DNA of 64,000 nucleotides from the NCBI GenBank assembly GCA_016870895.1, contig VGAA01000003.1:1-64000 (forward strand), read 5' to 3'. This DNA comes from Actinomycetota bacterium (GTDB lineage: Bacteria > Actinomycetota > Actinomycetes > Nanopelagicales > Nanopelagicaceae). Made by a program: the position numbers and the translations under genes. The notes under the pieces are model-generated. The model was not told the DNA's origin. It searched no databases and saw nothing but the letters and a program-made list of their open reading frames with translations. This document shows, piece by piece, positions 1 through 11,401 of the stretch (its first letter is position 1; each line of letters starts with the position of its first letter).

Positions 1-671
1 TGCATTCCATCTACTTTGCCACCCCGCAAAGCGATTTCAGGCTCAAAGCCTTCTACCTCTTGTGGTAATTTTTCATCATCTGGGATATATGGTGGATTTG
101 CCACAACTAAATCAGCTTTCACTCCAGGTAATGCAGTTAGTACATCCTGTACAACAACCCTAATTGGTAGGTCATATTTTGCGATGTTCTTATTTAACCA
201 TACAACTGCAGGCTCTGACTTTTCTACAGCAATAACTGAAACACTTAATCCCTTCAGGGCTGCTTCAGAGGCAATTGCAATTGAAATTGCGCCACTTCCG
301 GCACCAAGATCAATGACACTTTTTGCATCATTGCTATTTTCCATTGAGGTTAGAAAGCCAATTGCTCGATCAACTAGTAATTCGGTTTCTGGCCGTGGAA
401 TTAGTACCCCTTCGCCCACCTCTAGATCTAAATACCTAAATGGCGCACTACCAGTTATGTATTGAACTGGCCTACCTAAAAGTCGTTGACTAATTAGTTC
501 TTTGTACTCGGCTGTAATTGATTCAATTCGATCATTTGGTATCTCCAAAGCCTGAGTGTGAATCTCTTTGCGAGATACACCAAGTACATGGGCTAAAAGG
601 AGCTCGGCATCTACTATAGAAATTTTGTTTTTCTCAAACTGTGTAAGAGCTTGTCTTAGTAGCTCTTTCAA
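1..671 (-). CDS. prmC: Peptide chain release factor N5-glutamine methyltransferase (PrmC/HemK), 3' part truncated by window edge
   Basis: Hand translation of the minus strand from TTG at 671 gives [37 protein letters not shown]...[28 protein letters not shown]...[16 protein letters not shown]...NPPYIPD. The NPPY motif is intact, and the gene follows prfA with a TTGA overlap. Confidence 0.9.
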   Translation of the reverse strand, partial: MKELLRQALTQFEKNKISIVDAELLLAHVLGVSRKEIHTQALEIPNDRIESITAEYKELISQRLLGRPVQYITGSAPFRYLDLEVGEGVLIPRPETELLVDRAIGFLTSMENSNDAKSVIDLGAGSGAISIAIASEAALKGLSVSVIAVEKSEPAVVWLNKNIAKYDLPIRVVVQDVLTALPGVKADLVVANPPYIPDDEKLPQEVEGFEPEIALRGGKVDGM

Positions 672-1747
672 GAATTACCTGCGATTAACTTTGCGGTTCG
701 ATCAGCATCAAGTAGTGCTTGAATTACGGCCTCCAAATCACCGTTCATCACTGAATCTAGATTATTCGCTTTGTAATTTACTCGGTGATCACTCAATCGA
801 TTTTCAGGAAAATTATAAGTTCTGATTCGCTCACTTCTATCTACAGTTCTAACCTGACTCTTTCGTTCTGCTGCTGCAACTCTTTCAGCCTCCTCTTGGG
901 CTGCTGCTAACATGCGAGCGCGCAAAATTCTTAGTGCTGATTCTTTATTTTGCAGTTGGCTCTTTTCATTTTGACACGCAACCACAATTCCAGTTGGAAT
1001 ATGGGTAATTCTTACCGCAGAATCAGTGGTATTTACGCTTTGTCCACCTGGACCAGATGATCGATAAACATCGATTCTCAAATCATTCATATTGATATCT
1101 ACATCAATTTCTTCAGCCTCTGGCAAAATTAAAACACCGGCAGCGGAGGTATGTATTCTTCCCTGGGACTCAGTCTCTGGCACCCGCTGTACTCGGTGAA
1201 CGCCGCCTTCAAATTTTAATTTCGCATATGGAGTTTGGCCAGGTTGGACGTTTGATTTAGATTTTATTCCTACTGAAAGATCCTTATATCCACCCATATC
1301 ACTTGGCGTAGCATCAATAACCTCTATTTTCCAACCTTGCTTTTCGGCATATCTGGAGTACATCCTGAATAGATCACCAGCAAAAATTGCTGACTCATCT
1401 CCACCAGCCCCAGCTTTAATCTCCATAATTACATCTCGATCATCATTTGGATCTCTTGGCAGTAATAACTCCTCTAGAATTTCACCAGCTTTATCCTTAC
1501 TTTTTTCTAACGCCTCAAGTTCAGATACAAATGCAGGATCGACCTCAGCCAACTCTTTACCGGCATTGAAATCATCTTCGGCTAATTTGTAAGCGCGGTA
1601 GCCAGCAATGACTGGCCCTAATTGTGCATAACGCTTTCCCAGCGATCTAGCCTTGTTTTGATCATTATGAATTGCTGGATCTGCCATTTGCGCCTCTAAT
1701 GATTCGTACTCAGCTAACAACTCATTTACCTTTGCAAATCTCTCCAT
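668..1747 (-). CDS. prfA: Peptide chain release factor 1
   Basis: ORF 359 aa with the GGQ motif ([20 protein letters not shown]); adjacent to prmC and rpmE. Confidence 0.97.
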   Translation of the reverse strand: MERFAKVNELLAEYESLEAQMADPAIHNDQNKARSLGKRYAQLGPVIAGYRAYKLAEDDFNAGKELAEVDPAFVSELEALEKSKDKAGEILEELLLPRDPNDDRDVIMEIKAGAGGDESAIFAGDLFRMYSRYAEKQGWKIEVIDATPSDMGGYKDLSVGIKSKSNVQPGQTPYAKLKFEGGVHRVQRVPETESQGRIHTSAAGVLILPEAEEIDVDINMNDLRIDVYRSSGPGGQSVNTTDSAVRITHIPTGIVVACQNEKSQLQNKESALRILRARMLAAAQEEAERVAAAERKSQVRTVDRSERIRTYNFPENRLSDHRVNYKANNLDSVMNGDLEAVIQALLDADRTAKLIAGNS

Positions 1748-1782
1748 TTATACCCTCCCTTCTTCAAATATGGATGTAAATT

Positions 1783-1824
1783 AAAAAGAGAGCACACTCC
1801 ATCTTTCGATGCATGTGTGCTCTC
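1783..1824 (-). terminator. Intrinsic terminator downstream of rpmE
   Basis: Perfect 10-bp inverted repeat GAGAGCACAC/GTGTGCTCTC (1788-1797 and 1815-1824) followed on the minus strand by TTTTTAA. Confidence 0.8.
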
Positions 1825-1834
1825 GTTAAGAAAA

Positions 1835-2059
1835 CTACTTGGTGCCGGACTTATCGGCCTTTCCAAAACGCTCCTGGAATTTGGCTACTCGGCCACCAGT
1901 ATCAAGAATTCTTTGCTTACCGGTATAAAACGGGTGACAAACTGAGCACACTTCAACGTAAATTGAACCAATTTCTTTTGTGCTGCGGGTAGTGAATACC
2001 TCACCGCAACCACAAGTTACTTTGGTCTCCACATATTGTGGGTGAATTTCATTCTTCAT
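1835..2059 (-). CDS. rpmE: 50S ribosomal protein L31 (zinc-binding C+ type)
   Basis: 74 aa; [24 protein letters not shown]...[17 protein letters not shown]. Confidence 0.97.
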   Translation of the reverse strand: MKNEIHPQYVETKVTCGCGEVFTTRSTKEIGSIYVEVCSVCHPFYTGKQRILDTGGRVAKFQERFGKADKSGTK

Positions 2060-2188
2060 ATTTCTCCTTGTTTTTTACTGGATCAAATTCATTTCCTAAA
2101 AAATGAACTTGTGAACCAGTAGGACTAGTGAAGTACTAGAGGGGATAAGAATAACTCTCAGTGCTATGTGGTCAAAATTGACGCTTAC

Positions 2189-3808
2189 TTAGGCCTCAAC
2201 GCTCTCCTTGTTAGAAGTGCTGCCAGATGAAGATTGCTCTCCACCAATAGTTGTTTTTTGGATTTGCAGCAGGAACTCAACATTTGATTTGGTGCCCTTC
2301 ATCTTCTCAAGTAATAGTTCAAGGGCTTGTTGTGGCTCAAGAGCATGCAGCACTCTACGAAGTCGCCAAACAATACTTAATTCTTCAGTACCCATGAGGA
2401 TTTCTTCTTTTCTTGTACCAGAGGCAACGACATCAACAGCTGGGAATATTCGCTTATCGGCAAACTTACGATTGAGAATTAGCTCCATATTGCCAGTTCC
2501 TTTAAACTCTTCGAAAATAACCTCATCCATCTTTGATCCGGTATCAATCAAAGCCGTCGCCAAAATAGTTAATGAGCCGCCATTTTCAATATTTCGCGCT
2601 GCGCCAAAGAATTTCTTAGGTGGATATAGGGCAGCAGAATCAACACCACCAGAAAGAATTCTTCCAGAAGCTGGGGCGGCAATGTTGTACGCCCGTCCTA
2701 AACGGGTAATGGAATCAAGTAGTACAACCACATCATGACCTAGCTCGACTAATCTTTTTGCTCGCTCAATTGCAAGTTCGGCAACAGTTGTGTGATCATC
2801 AGCTGGGCGATCAAATGTTGAAGCAATCACCTCTCCCTTTACTGAACGCTGCATATCAGTTACCTCTTCTGGGCGCTCATCTACAAGCACAACCATAAGA
2901 TGGCACTCAGGATTATTAGTTGTAATTGCATTTGCTATCGCCTGCAATACCATCGTTTTACCAGCTTTAGGTGGTGAAACAATTAGACCACGTTGACCTT
3001 TACCAATTGGCGAGATCAGATCAATAATTCGAGTGGTTAAAATATTGGGTTCAGTTTCAAGTCTTAATCTTTCTTGTGGATACAGCGGGACTAATTTAGT
3101 GAAATCCACTCGCTCTTTAATATTTTCAGGTTCAACACCATTGATAGTTTCAACTCTAACTAAAGCATTAAATTTTTCACGACGTTCGCCCTCTTTGGGT
3201 TCACGAACTGATCCAGTAATTACATCACCCTTGCGTAAACCGTATTTTCTGACCTGTTGAAGTGAAACATAAACATCGTTTGCGGATGGCAAGTAGCCAC
3301 CAGTCCTAATAAATGCATAACTGTCTAAAATATCGAGTAATCCACCGACTGGCAGTAGAACATCATCTGGTCCAATTACAATTTCACGCTCTTCACGATG
3401 GCCACGATCGCGATTTCTATCCCTGCCACGATCACGTCCTCGATCTCTACGATTATCTCTGCCGCCGAAACGTCGGTTCTCACCACGATCTGAGTCACTG
3501 TAAGATCCAGATGAGTTATTTGAATTATTCACTGCTGACTCACCACCAGAATCATTTCTATCAGCCTCTGAATTATTGTTTCTATTATTTCGATTATTTT
3601 GTCGTTCCATACGACGAGCCTCTCGTTCATTTTTAGCAGCCTCGCGATTTGCTGCCTGCAGGTCTGCGATAGATTGCACTAACTCAGCTTTTTTAAGGGT
3701 AGATGCGTTTTCAATACCAAGCTGTCCAGCAACTTTCTTTAAATCACCTAAAGCCATATCTACTAACTCAACCGCATCTGAGCGGCTAGTCTTTTTCATA
3801 TCTGCCAT
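2189..3808 (-). CDS. rho: Transcription termination factor Rho with long low-complexity N/R/G-rich insertion
   Basis: 539 aa; GQRGLIVSPPKAGKTMVLQAIANAI Walker A, VVLLDSITRLGRAYN; N-terminal NRNNRNNN...RDRGRDRGRDRNRDRG insertion. Confidence 0.97.
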   Translation of the reverse strand: MADMKKTSRSDAVELVDMALGDLKKVAGQLGIENASTLKKAELVQSIADLQAANREAAKNEREARRMERQNNRNNRNNNSEADRNDSGGESAVNNSNNSSGSYSDSDRGENRRFGGRDNRRDRGRDRGRDRNRDRGHREEREIVIGPDDVLLPVGGLLDILDSYAFIRTGGYLPSANDVYVSLQQVRKYGLRKGDVITGSVREPKEGERREKFNALVRVETINGVEPENIKERVDFTKLVPLYPQERLRLETEPNILTTRIIDLISPIGKGQRGLIVSPPKAGKTMVLQAIANAITTNNPECHLMVVLVDERPEEVTDMQRSVKGEVIASTFDRPADDHTTVAELAIERAKRLVELGHDVVVLLDSITRLGRAYNIAAPASGRILSGGVDSAALYPPKKFFGAARNIENGGSLTILATALIDTGSKMDEVIFEEFKGTGNMELILNRKFADKRIFPAVDVVASGTRKEEILMGTEELSIVWRLRRVLHALEPQQALELLLEKMKGTKSNVEFLLQIQKTTIGGEQSSSGSTSNKESVEA

Positions 3809-3952
3809 TTAGTTATTGCCATTCTTTCTTATTCATATTTTTATTGAGAAGTACCCAGAAAAAAGGTTTTAATTTTTGGGATTTTTATTATTTCTGTCGC
3901 ACTTTCCGACAGGGGTAAATCTACCACACCCAAGAGATATTGGGAAAAGCGC

Positions 3953-4903
3953 CTACTGTGCCCCGGTTTTGGCTATCTCTAGTTTTAAAGCATTAAACCC
4001 GGGAGCCAATGATGCTACCTGATCTATCTCGTCTTCACTGTTTGAATACAAAACCATAACTGAAGGGCCTGCTCCAGAAACTACCGCCGCAAGACCTGCG
4101 CCACGTAATTTCTCTACCAAGGCAATAGTTTTTGGCATTGCAGATTCTCTATACCTCTGGTGTAGTAAATCTTCAGTGGCCGTAAATAATAGATCTGGAC
4201 GCTCAGCCAAAGCATGCACAAGTAAGGCAGATCGGGATGAATTAAGAACCGCATCTTGGTGGGGAATATTCTCCGGCAGAAGTTTTCTTGCTTTAGTAGT
4301 AGCCAATTGATTTGCCGGTATAAGTAATAATGCTTTTATTCGATCATCAACCTTTAAACTAACAGCTTTTCCAATTTCAGTACTAATCCCATTTGAACTA
4401 ACTGATTTTTCAATCCAGGCAATTGTTGCACCACCATAAAAAGCCGAAGCAATATTATCTGGATGTCCCTCTAATTCTGTTGCTAATGTAATCAAATCAT
4501 CATCACTCATATATTGCTCACCTGTTAAAACTAAAGATCTGGCAAGAGTTAGGCCACCAACAATTGCACTTGCTGAGGAACCAAGCCCTCGACCATGTGG
4601 GATTACATTCAAAGCTCTAAGCGCTATGCCTTTTGGTTTAGCTCCCATATGCTCAAAGCCACGCAACATGGACTTAATAACTAAATTCTTACCATCTTTC
4701 TTTACCTCAGCTGCTCCTTCACCGCTGACATCAACATCAAAGTTTGGTTCATCTAACACTTGTGCGGCATAGCGATCACGTAGCTCTAGCGCTAAGCCAA
4801 ATGAATCAAACCCAGGACCAATATTGGCGCTAGTCGCTGGCACACTAACCTGCGCCATGGTGGCTTTAAAGGTTACACCGCTATTAACTTTCTTTGATGC
4901 CAT
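3953..4903 (-). CDS. thrB: Homoserine kinase
   Basis: GHMP kinase motif HGRGLGSSASAIVGG; in an operon with thrC and hom. Confidence 0.95.
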   Translation of the reverse strand: MASKKVNSGVTFKATMAQVSVPATSANIGPGFDSFGLALELRDRYAAQVLDEPNFDVDVSGEGAAEVKKDGKNLVIKSMLRGFEHMGAKPKGIALRALNVIPHGRGLGSSASAIVGGLTLARSLVLTGEQYMSDDDLITLATELEGHPDNIASAFYGGATIAWIEKSVSSNGISTEIGKAVSLKVDDRIKALLLIPANQLATTKARKLLPENIPHQDAVLNSSRSALLVHALAERPDLLFTATEDLLHQRYRESAMPKTIALVEKLRGAGLAAVVSGAGPSVMVLYSNSEDEIDQVASLAPGFNALKLEIAKTGAQ

Positions 4904-5994
4904 TATTTAAGACCAATTATCTTTGCAGCTCGTTTTAAATCAACTGGAATTACAATCGGTTTACCAGCAGAGTTTAAAACCCACTGCACATCTTTTAATC
5001 CATTACCAGTAACTGTTACAACGATTACTTGCCCCTTTGGCAGTTTTCTTTGTTCTTTCTTTTTAATTAAACCAGCAAGGCCTGCAGCACTTGAAGGTTC
5101 AATAAAGACACCTTCTTTTGCCGCCACTAATCGATAGGCATTTAAAATCTCTTTGTCAGTAACAGAATCGATTAAGCCCTTAGAGCCTACTTGTGCTGCC
5201 ACAGCCTGATCCCAAGAAGCTGGATTTCCAATTCGAATCGCAGTTGCAATAGTTTCAGGGTTTTTCACAATTTTATTCTTAACAATTGGAGCAGCGCCAG
5301 CTGCTTGAAATCCCCACATCATAGGTAAATTTCTTACCATGCCAGCTTTTTTATACTCTTGATAGCCCTTCCAATAAGCAGTTATGTTTCCAGCATTACC
5401 AACTGGCATGACATGAATATCTGGCGCAGTTTTTAACAGATCAACCACTTCAAAGGCTGCAGTTTTCTGTCCTTCAATTCGGAATGGATTTACTGAATTC
5501 ACTAGTGATACTGGATAATTTTCAGATAATTCTTTAGCTAGAGTTAAACAATCATCAAAATTACCCTTAACTTGTAATAACACCGCGCCATGAGCAATAG
5601 CTTGAGCTAGCTTGCCCATTGCAATTTTTCCTTGTGGAACTAAGACCACAGGTTTCATTCCAGCTTTTGTAGCATAAGCAGCAGTGCTTGCACTTGTGTT
5701 ACCGGTAGATGCACAGATAACTGCTTTTGCACCTTCCTCTGCCGCTTTTGAAATCGCCATGGTCATACCACGATCTTTGAAAGAACCAGTTGGGTTAGCT
5801 CCTTCAACCTTTAACCAGACTTCATTACCTAGTAATTTAGAAAAATACTCGGCATGAACTAATGGCGTCCCACCCTCACGTAATGTAATTACTGGTGTTT
5901 GTTCAGTTACTGGCAACCATTTTCTATACTCATTAATCACACCTTGCCATTGATGAGCACCTGATTTTTTACCAAACAAATTAGCAATAGACAT
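4903..5994 (-). CDS. thrC: Threonine synthase
   Basis: PLP site [14 protein letters not shown]; start/stop overlaps with thrB and hom. Confidence 0.95.
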   Translation of the reverse strand: MSIANLFGKKSGAHQWQGVINEYRKWLPVTEQTPVITLREGGTPLVHAEYFSKLLGNEVWLKVEGANPTGSFKDRGMTMAISKAAEEGAKAVICASTGNTSASTAAYATKAGMKPVVLVPQGKIAMGKLAQAIAHGAVLLQVKGNFDDCLTLAKELSENYPVSLVNSVNPFRIEGQKTAAFEVVDLLKTAPDIHVMPVGNAGNITAYWKGYQEYKKAGMVRNLPMMWGFQAAGAAPIVKNKIVKNPETIATAIRIGNPASWDQAVAAQVGSKGLIDSVTDKEILNAYRLVAAKEGVFIEPSSAAGLAGLIKKKEQRKLPKGQVIVVTVTGNGLKDVQWVLNSAGKPIVIPVDLKRAAKIIGLK

Positions 5995-7277
5995 TAATTA
6001 ATTCCCTCAACTCGCAAGACGCTAGCGACATCGGTTACGGCAGATAACTTGCCCAGATCTTTTACAGTTGCACTCAATGAGGATTCGGTAGAGCTATGGG
6101 TCATCACAATTAGCTCAGCCTTATCTCCTGCACCAGTTTGCCGAACTGTTTGAATAGAAACTTGTTGCGAGGCAAAAACATGAGCTACAGATTCAAGCAC
6201 ACCAGGCTTATCTGCCACATTTAATCTAATTAAATACCGAGTTTTAGTCTCACCAATTGGTGCAATTTTAAGGTCTGCGTAATCACTTTCTTTTGGCCCT
6301 ATGCCACCTGAAACTCTATGCCTAGCAACCGCTACTAGATCACCAAGTACTGCACTTGCAGTTGGCTCACCACCAGCACCTCGACCATAAAACATCATCT
6401 GTCCAGCGGATTCGGTCTCCACAAAGACAGCATTAAATGAATCTTTAACTGATGCCAGTGGGTGATCCTTTGAAATTAATGCTGGGTGTACTCGAACCGA
6501 AATACTTCCGTCAGTAGTTAACTCTGCGATCGCTAATAATTTAATTACCATATCCATAGCTTTAGCAACCTTCACATCAGCAGAGGTTATTTTTGAAATT
6601 CCTTCGCGATAAACATCAGCATCTGTAACTCTTGAATGGAAAGCAAGGCTAGCCAAAATAGCTGCCTTGGCAGCTGCATCAATACCTTCAACATCAGCAG
6701 TTGGATCTGATTCAGCGAAACCAAGATCTTGTGCTTGCTTAAGCGCATCGGCAAATGCTGTTCCATTTTCATCCATTTTCGTCAGGATGTAGTTAGTTGT
6801 GCCATTAACAATTCCCATAACTCGTAAAACATGATCTCCGACTAGAGATTCTCGTAATGGACGAAGAATTGGAATTGCGCCTGCGACGGCTGCTTCATAA
6901 TATAAATCTACATTCGCTTTATCAGCGGCCGCATACAAAGTTGCCCCGTGTTTAGCCAGCAAGGCCTTATTTGCAGTCACAACTGATTTTCCATTTTTAA
7001 TTGCATTCAGAATCAGATCTTTTGCTGGGTCAATACCCCCAATTACTTCAATTATTAAATCTATTTCTGGGTCAGAAACAACTGAATTAGAATCACTAGT
7101 AAACAAATTTGCTGAAAGACCATCACGCTTAATTTTGCTATCTCTAACTGCAATTTTAACTAATTCTAGATTTGCTCCGGCTCTAGAAGATAGGTCAGCC
7201 TTATTGGTAATGAGTAGTCGGGCAATTTGTAGCCCAACAACGCCGCAGCCCAGCATCCCTACTTTCAGTGTTTTCAT
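5994..7277 (-). CDS. hom: Homoserine dehydrogenase with C-terminal ACT-like domain
   Basis: [44 protein letters not shown]. Confidence 0.95.
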   Translation of the reverse strand: MKTLKVGMLGCGVVGLQIARLLITNKADLSSRAGANLELVKIAVRDSKIKRDGLSANLFTSDSNSVVSDPEIDLIIEVIGGIDPAKDLILNAIKNGKSVVTANKALLAKHGATLYAAADKANVDLYYEAAVAGAIPILRPLRESLVGDHVLRVMGIVNGTTNYILTKMDENGTAFADALKQAQDLGFAESDPTADVEGIDAAAKAAILASLAFHSRVTDADVYREGISKITSADVKVAKAMDMVIKLLAIAELTTDGSISVRVHPALISKDHPLASVKDSFNAVFVETESAGQMMFYGRGAGGEPTASAVLGDLVAVARHRVSGGIGPKESDYADLKIAPIGETKTRYLIRLNVADKPGVLESVAHVFASQQVSIQTVRQTGAGDKAELIVMTHSSTESSLSATVKDLGKLSAVTDVASVLRVEGIN

Positions 7278-7296
7278 GGAAGTAAGTATCTCAAAC

Positions 7297-8670
7297 TTAT
7301 GACAGTCGCCGTGGCGCTTGATCTACATCCAGATTAAGCAAATCTTGCTCATTTTCCCTGCGCACAATCAATTTGGCACTGCCTTTTTGTACTGAAACTA
7401 CTGCTGGACGTGGCATGTGGTTGTAGTTGCTTGCCATGCTCCGGCCATAAGCTCCGGTTGCTGGCATAGCAAGTAAATCACCTGCCTTTACATCTTCAGG
7501 TAAATCAACATCAACAATTAGAATGTCTCCAGTTTCACAATGCTTTCCAACTAATCTGCTTTTGACTGGTTTTGCACTTGAAACCCTATTTGCCAAAAAT
7601 ACTGAGTATTTTGCACCATATAAAGCAGGTCGAATGTTCTCACTCATTCCACCATCAACTGAAATGTACCGACGAATTGAACCATCATCTAAAACTACAT
7701 TTTTACTTGTCCCAACGGTATAAATTGTTGTTGTTGTTGGACCCACAATTGCCCGGCCTGGCTCGATTGAAATTTTAGGTATAGAGATTCCAGCTTTTTT
7801 ACACTCAGTCTTAATCACTTTCGCAATTGCAGGAATTACATAATCAGGTGCAATCGCACTTTCAGATTTGGTATAGGCAATACCAAATCCGCCACCAATA
7901 TTTAGTTCAGTAAGCTCCTTTCCATACTTGCCTTTAAATGTAAATAGTACTTCGACTAGTCGTTCGGCTGCTAATGAAAACCCATCTAACTCAAAAATTT
8001 GGGATCCAATGTGAGCGTGAATTCCAGCCAAGTTAAGCGATTTTTCTAACATGCTTTGCTCGATTGCTTCACTGGCACTTCCAGAGGCAATTGAAAATCC
8101 AAATTTAACATCTTCATGTGCAGTAGAAATAAACTCGTGAGTATGTGCATCTACGCCAGGGGTAAGTCTCAAATAAATCTTTTGAACCTTACCTAGATTT
8201 TGAGCAATCGATGAGACTCTTTTAATTTCGTCAAACGAGTCGATAACAATTGTTCCTACACCTGATGCAATGGCTAACCTAATTTCATCCTCAGATTTAT
8301 TATTCCCATGAAATTCAATCGCCGCAGGTGGAAATTTAGCTGCCAAAGCCACCTGTAATTCACCTGCACTACAAACATCAATACCGACATTTAATTCTTT
8401 AAGCCATTTAGCAACTTCAATACTTATAAAAGCCTTGGCCGCATAGTAAAGCTGGCAATCTTCGAACTCTGATTCTAATGCTGCTTGCCAAGCTTTGGCC
8501 CGTAAGAAAAAATCATCTTGATCGATTATAAAAGTTGGTGAACCAAACTCTTTGACTAATTTTTGGGCGCTGCAGCCGGCGATTGAAAGATCACCGCCAA
8601 ATTCATTCTCTTTGGCAAATAATAAATTACTTGAGAATAATGAGGTTGGATAATTGTTACTTTTCATCAC
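7297..8670 (-). CDS. lysA: Diaminopimelate decarboxylase
   Basis: Fold-III PLP decarboxylase; YYAAKAFISIEVAKWL, HAHIGSQIFEL, SIEPGRAIVGPTTTTIYTVG. Confidence 0.95.
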   Translation of the reverse strand: MMKSNNYPTSLFSSNLLFAKENEFGGDLSIAGCSAQKLVKEFGSPTFIIDQDDFFLRAKAWQAALESEFEDCQLYYAAKAFISIEVAKWLKELNVGIDVCSAGELQVALAAKFPPAAIEFHGNNKSEDEIRLAIASGVGTIVIDSFDEIKRVSSIAQNLGKVQKIYLRLTPGVDAHTHEFISTAHEDVKFGFSIASGSASEAIEQSMLEKSLNLAGIHAHIGSQIFELDGFSLAAERLVEVLFTFKGKYGKELTELNIGGGFGIAYTKSESAIAPDYVIPAIAKVIKTECKKAGISIPKISIEPGRAIVGPTTTTIYTVGTSKNVVLDDGSIRRYISVDGGMSENIRPALYGAKYSVFLANRVSSAKPVKSRLVGKHCETGDILIVDVDLPEDVKAGDLLAMPATGAYGRSMASNYNHMPRPAVVSVQKGSAKLIVRRENEQDLLNLDVDQAPRRLS

Positions 8671-10352
8671 ATCTTCTCCGGTGCACTAACACCAAGTAAA
8701 TCTAAACCATTACTAATCACTTGGGCGGTAGCTAAGCAAAGAGTAGCTCTGGCAGAGTTTAATTCAGTCGGTTTTTCATCCCCTAATGGCAGTACTCGGC
8801 AATCATTATAAAATCTATGGTACTGACTTGCTAAATCTTCAATATATCTAGCAACTCGATGTGGCTCTCTTGCTTGCGCGGCAGCTGAAACAATTCGTGG
8901 AAACTCTGCCAATAGTCCGATTAATTCTCGTTCTCGCTCATGAACTAAGAGCTCTGGATTAAAACTCTTGATTTCATAATCAATTCCATAATCTTTAGCA
9001 TTTCTAAGAACTGCACAAATTCGAGCATGTGCATATTGCACATAATAAACAGGGTTTTCATTTGTGTTCTTTCGTAGCAGGTCAACATCCATAACCATGG
9101 GGGTATCAGTAGGAAATCTAGTTAGAGTGTATCTGGCAGCATCTTTGCCTACTTTTTCTACTAACTCTTCTAAAGTAATAATTGTGCCAGCCCGCTTAGA
9201 AAGTTTTATTTCTTCGCCACCTTCAATAATTTTTACCATCTGGCCAATCAATATTTCTACATCTTTATCTTTATCATCACCAGCACATGCCGCTATTGCC
9301 TTAATTCTTCCAACATATCCATGGTGATCTGCTCCCAACATATAAATACAAAGATTAAATCCACGCTCTCTTTTACTCACATAGTAAGCAGAGTCCGATG
9401 CAAAGTACGCAAATGAACCATCGGATTTAATCATTACGCGATCTTTATCATCACCAAAGTCAGTCGTTCTGAGCCAGATTGCACCCTCTGACTCATATAC
9501 ATGCCCTTGCGCCTTTAATTTATTTAATGAATGATCAAAGAAATTATTCTCATATAATGCTTTTTCTGAAAACCAAACATCAAAATGGGTTCCAAAATTA
9601 TCTAAAACCCTATTTTGTTGAGCTAATTGAAGTTTGTATCCAGCATCGCGAAAAGCAGCGATCGATTCACTCTCTGGCAAGCTAATTAAGTCGGGATTAC
9701 TTTTTTGTATTTGATTTGCTAGATCTTCAATATATTCACCATGATATCCAGATTCAGGTCGTGGTTGATTTAATGCTGCTGCCCTAATTGAAGCGCCAAA
9801 TAAATCCATTTGATTTCCGCGATCATTAACGTAAAACTCACGTGTAACTTCAGCGCCGGCGGCACTTAAAACTCTGCCCAATGAGTCGCCAACAGCTGCC
9901 CAGCGAGTATGTCCTAAATGAAGTGGCCCAGTTGGATTCGCACTTACAAACTCTAGATTTATCTTTTTTCCAACTAGCAAATTACTAGAGCCATACTCTT
10001 TTCCAGTAGAAATAATCTTAGGAATAATTGCCGCCTGGCTGGCGGTCGCCAAAAATATATTTATAAATCCAGGCCCGGCAATTTCAGTCTTGCTTATGCC
10101 TGCCGGGGTTAATAAATTATTACTGTTCATAGAATCGATAATCACCTGCGCAATCACCCTGGGCTGCAAATTTGCCTGTTTTGCTAGCGTTAATGCAATT
10201 GAGGTTGCATAATCTCCATGGTCGCGATTTTTTGGTCGCTCTAAAATTATTTGAGCGGGAATCTGGCACTGAAGTAAATTTGATTTTTTGGCTATTTCCA
10301 GCGCTTTATAGATTGCCGAAGCAACCTCACTTTGCACTGAATCTGCACTCAT
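8667..10352 (-). CDS. argS: Arginyl-tRNA synthetase
   Basis: 561 aa; SANPTGPLHLGHTRWAAVGDSL (HIGH region); 4-bp overlap with lysA. Confidence 0.96.
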   Translation of the reverse strand: MSADSVQSEVASAIYKALEIAKKSNLLQCQIPAQIILERPKNRDHGDYATSIALTLAKQANLQPRVIAQVIIDSMNSNNLLTPAGISKTEIAGPGFINIFLATASQAAIIPKIISTGKEYGSSNLLVGKKINLEFVSANPTGPLHLGHTRWAAVGDSLGRVLSAAGAEVTREFYVNDRGNQMDLFGASIRAAALNQPRPESGYHGEYIEDLANQIQKSNPDLISLPESESIAAFRDAGYKLQLAQQNRVLDNFGTHFDVWFSEKALYENNFFDHSLNKLKAQGHVYESEGAIWLRTTDFGDDKDRVMIKSDGSFAYFASDSAYYVSKRERGFNLCIYMLGADHHGYVGRIKAIAACAGDDKDKDVEILIGQMVKIIEGGEEIKLSKRAGTIITLEELVEKVGKDAARYTLTRFPTDTPMVMDVDLLRKNTNENPVYYVQYAHARICAVLRNAKDYGIDYEIKSFNPELLVHERERELIGLLAEFPRIVSAAAQAREPHRVARYIEDLASQYHRFYNDCRVLPLGDEKPTELNSARATLCLATAQVISNGLDLLGVSAPEKM

Positions 10353-10449
10353 TTGAGCAAGGTTACCCGCTTAAGCTTGCTAAAGGTCGCTGAGTTTTGG
10401 TGATGCCGCTATTTAAGCCGTAATCTTTGCCCCTCACTTACTTGGCAAT

Positions 10450-10531
10450 GCGGGAGTGGTGAAATGGCAGACACGCAGGTCTTAGGAACCTGTGCTTCGG
10501 CGTGTGGGTTCAAGTCCCACCTCCCGCACCA
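10450..10531 (+). tRNA. tRNA-Leu (anticodon TAG), CCA encoded
   Basis: Folds by eye: acceptor GCGGGAG/CTCCCGC, anticodon arm CAGGT-CTTAGGA-ACCTG, T arm GTGGG-TTCAAGT-CCCAC, long variable arm, 3' ACCA. Confidence 0.95.
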
Positions 10532-10567
10532 GTTGTATTTAATAATTTTGTAGGGAAGGCTAAAGGC

Positions 10568-11359
10568 ATGGCAGATAAAAATTTCTTATCATGGGTTGGA
10601 TTTAAGGGCGAGGATGAGAGCAAGCCTGCGCCATCACAAAATGCGTTAGAACGAATTCGCGAACTGGAAAGTCAGTTAAATGACCTTCGCTCTAGGCGTG
10701 ATATCACGGGATTAAGCCGTGAAGAGTTTGAAATATTAGCTACTGAAACCGCAATGAGCATAATTAAATCTGCTCAACAACGTGAAGCTAAGGCCAATGC
10801 ATCGGTATCTAGGATTATAAATGAAACAAATAGAGCAGCCAAAGAAAAATTAGATAGTGCTGAATCTAAAGCAAAAAATATTCTTTCATCGGCTGAGTCC
10901 CGAGGTCGTAAATATATATCAGCTGCCGAAGATGATGCGGCTGAACTTATTATTAATGCTGAAGGTAAAGCTGATGAGATATTAAATAAATCAGCACGTG
11001 AGGCTGCTCATATGACTACAGCAGCAAGACGAGATGCTCAAAAATTAATTGAGGATGCGGCAAAGAATATCATCGATTATCGCTCTTGGCTATCTTCTGC
11101 AATCTCTGAAGCTGAAAGATTACACCGAGCACAGAATGCATCTCTAAATGCAGCAGAGCATGCAATTCAGGAGTCAAGACAAAAACTAAAGCACGCCTTT
11201 GATCGACTTTCACAATTGCAAATGGATATTAATGCAAATCTAGATGGCCAAAATAGACCTGCTGGAAAAACTTATATACCAGGTGCTGGTAAAAAAGCAG
11301 CTGCTGCTGCAGCTAGAAAACAAAAAACAGCTAACAGTAAAAACAAGAAAAAGAAGTAA
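10568..11359 (+). CDS. Coiled-coil (DivIVA-like) protein with Lys/Ala-rich C-terminal tail
   Basis: Likely start MADKNFLSWVGFKGED (10568), because the longer ORF start at 10502 lies inside the tRNA. Long charged heptad-rich region and tail GKKAAAAAARKQKTANSKNKKKK. Confidence 0.7.
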   Translation: MADKNFLSWVGFKGEDESKPAPSQNALERIRELESQLNDLRSRRDITGLSREEFEILATETAMSIIKSAQQREAKANASVSRIINETNRAAKEKLDSAESKAKNILSSAESRGRKYISAAEDDAAELIINAEGKADEILNKSAREAAHMTTAARRDAQKLIEDAAKNIIDYRSWLSSAISEAERLHRAQNASLNAAEHAIQESRQKLKHAFDRLSQLQMDINANLDGQNRPAGKTYIPGAGKKAAAAAARKQKTANSKNKKKK

Positions 11360-11401
11360 CCTAAAGTTTGAAGTTAATAACTTCATCTAGGTGATATTTT
11401 T

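Noticed and set aside
2208-2738. Long antisense ORFs over rho and similar ones over argG, lysA, typA, adnAB and UPF0182
   Set aside because: Opposite strand of unmistakable conserved genes; products are low-complexity and match no family. Normal consequence of codon usage.
10502-10567. Upstream start of the 285-aa ORF (MWVQVPPPAPVV...)
   Set aside because: It lies inside the tRNA-Leu 3' half; the pattern comes from reading tRNA sequence. ATG 10568 is a better start.
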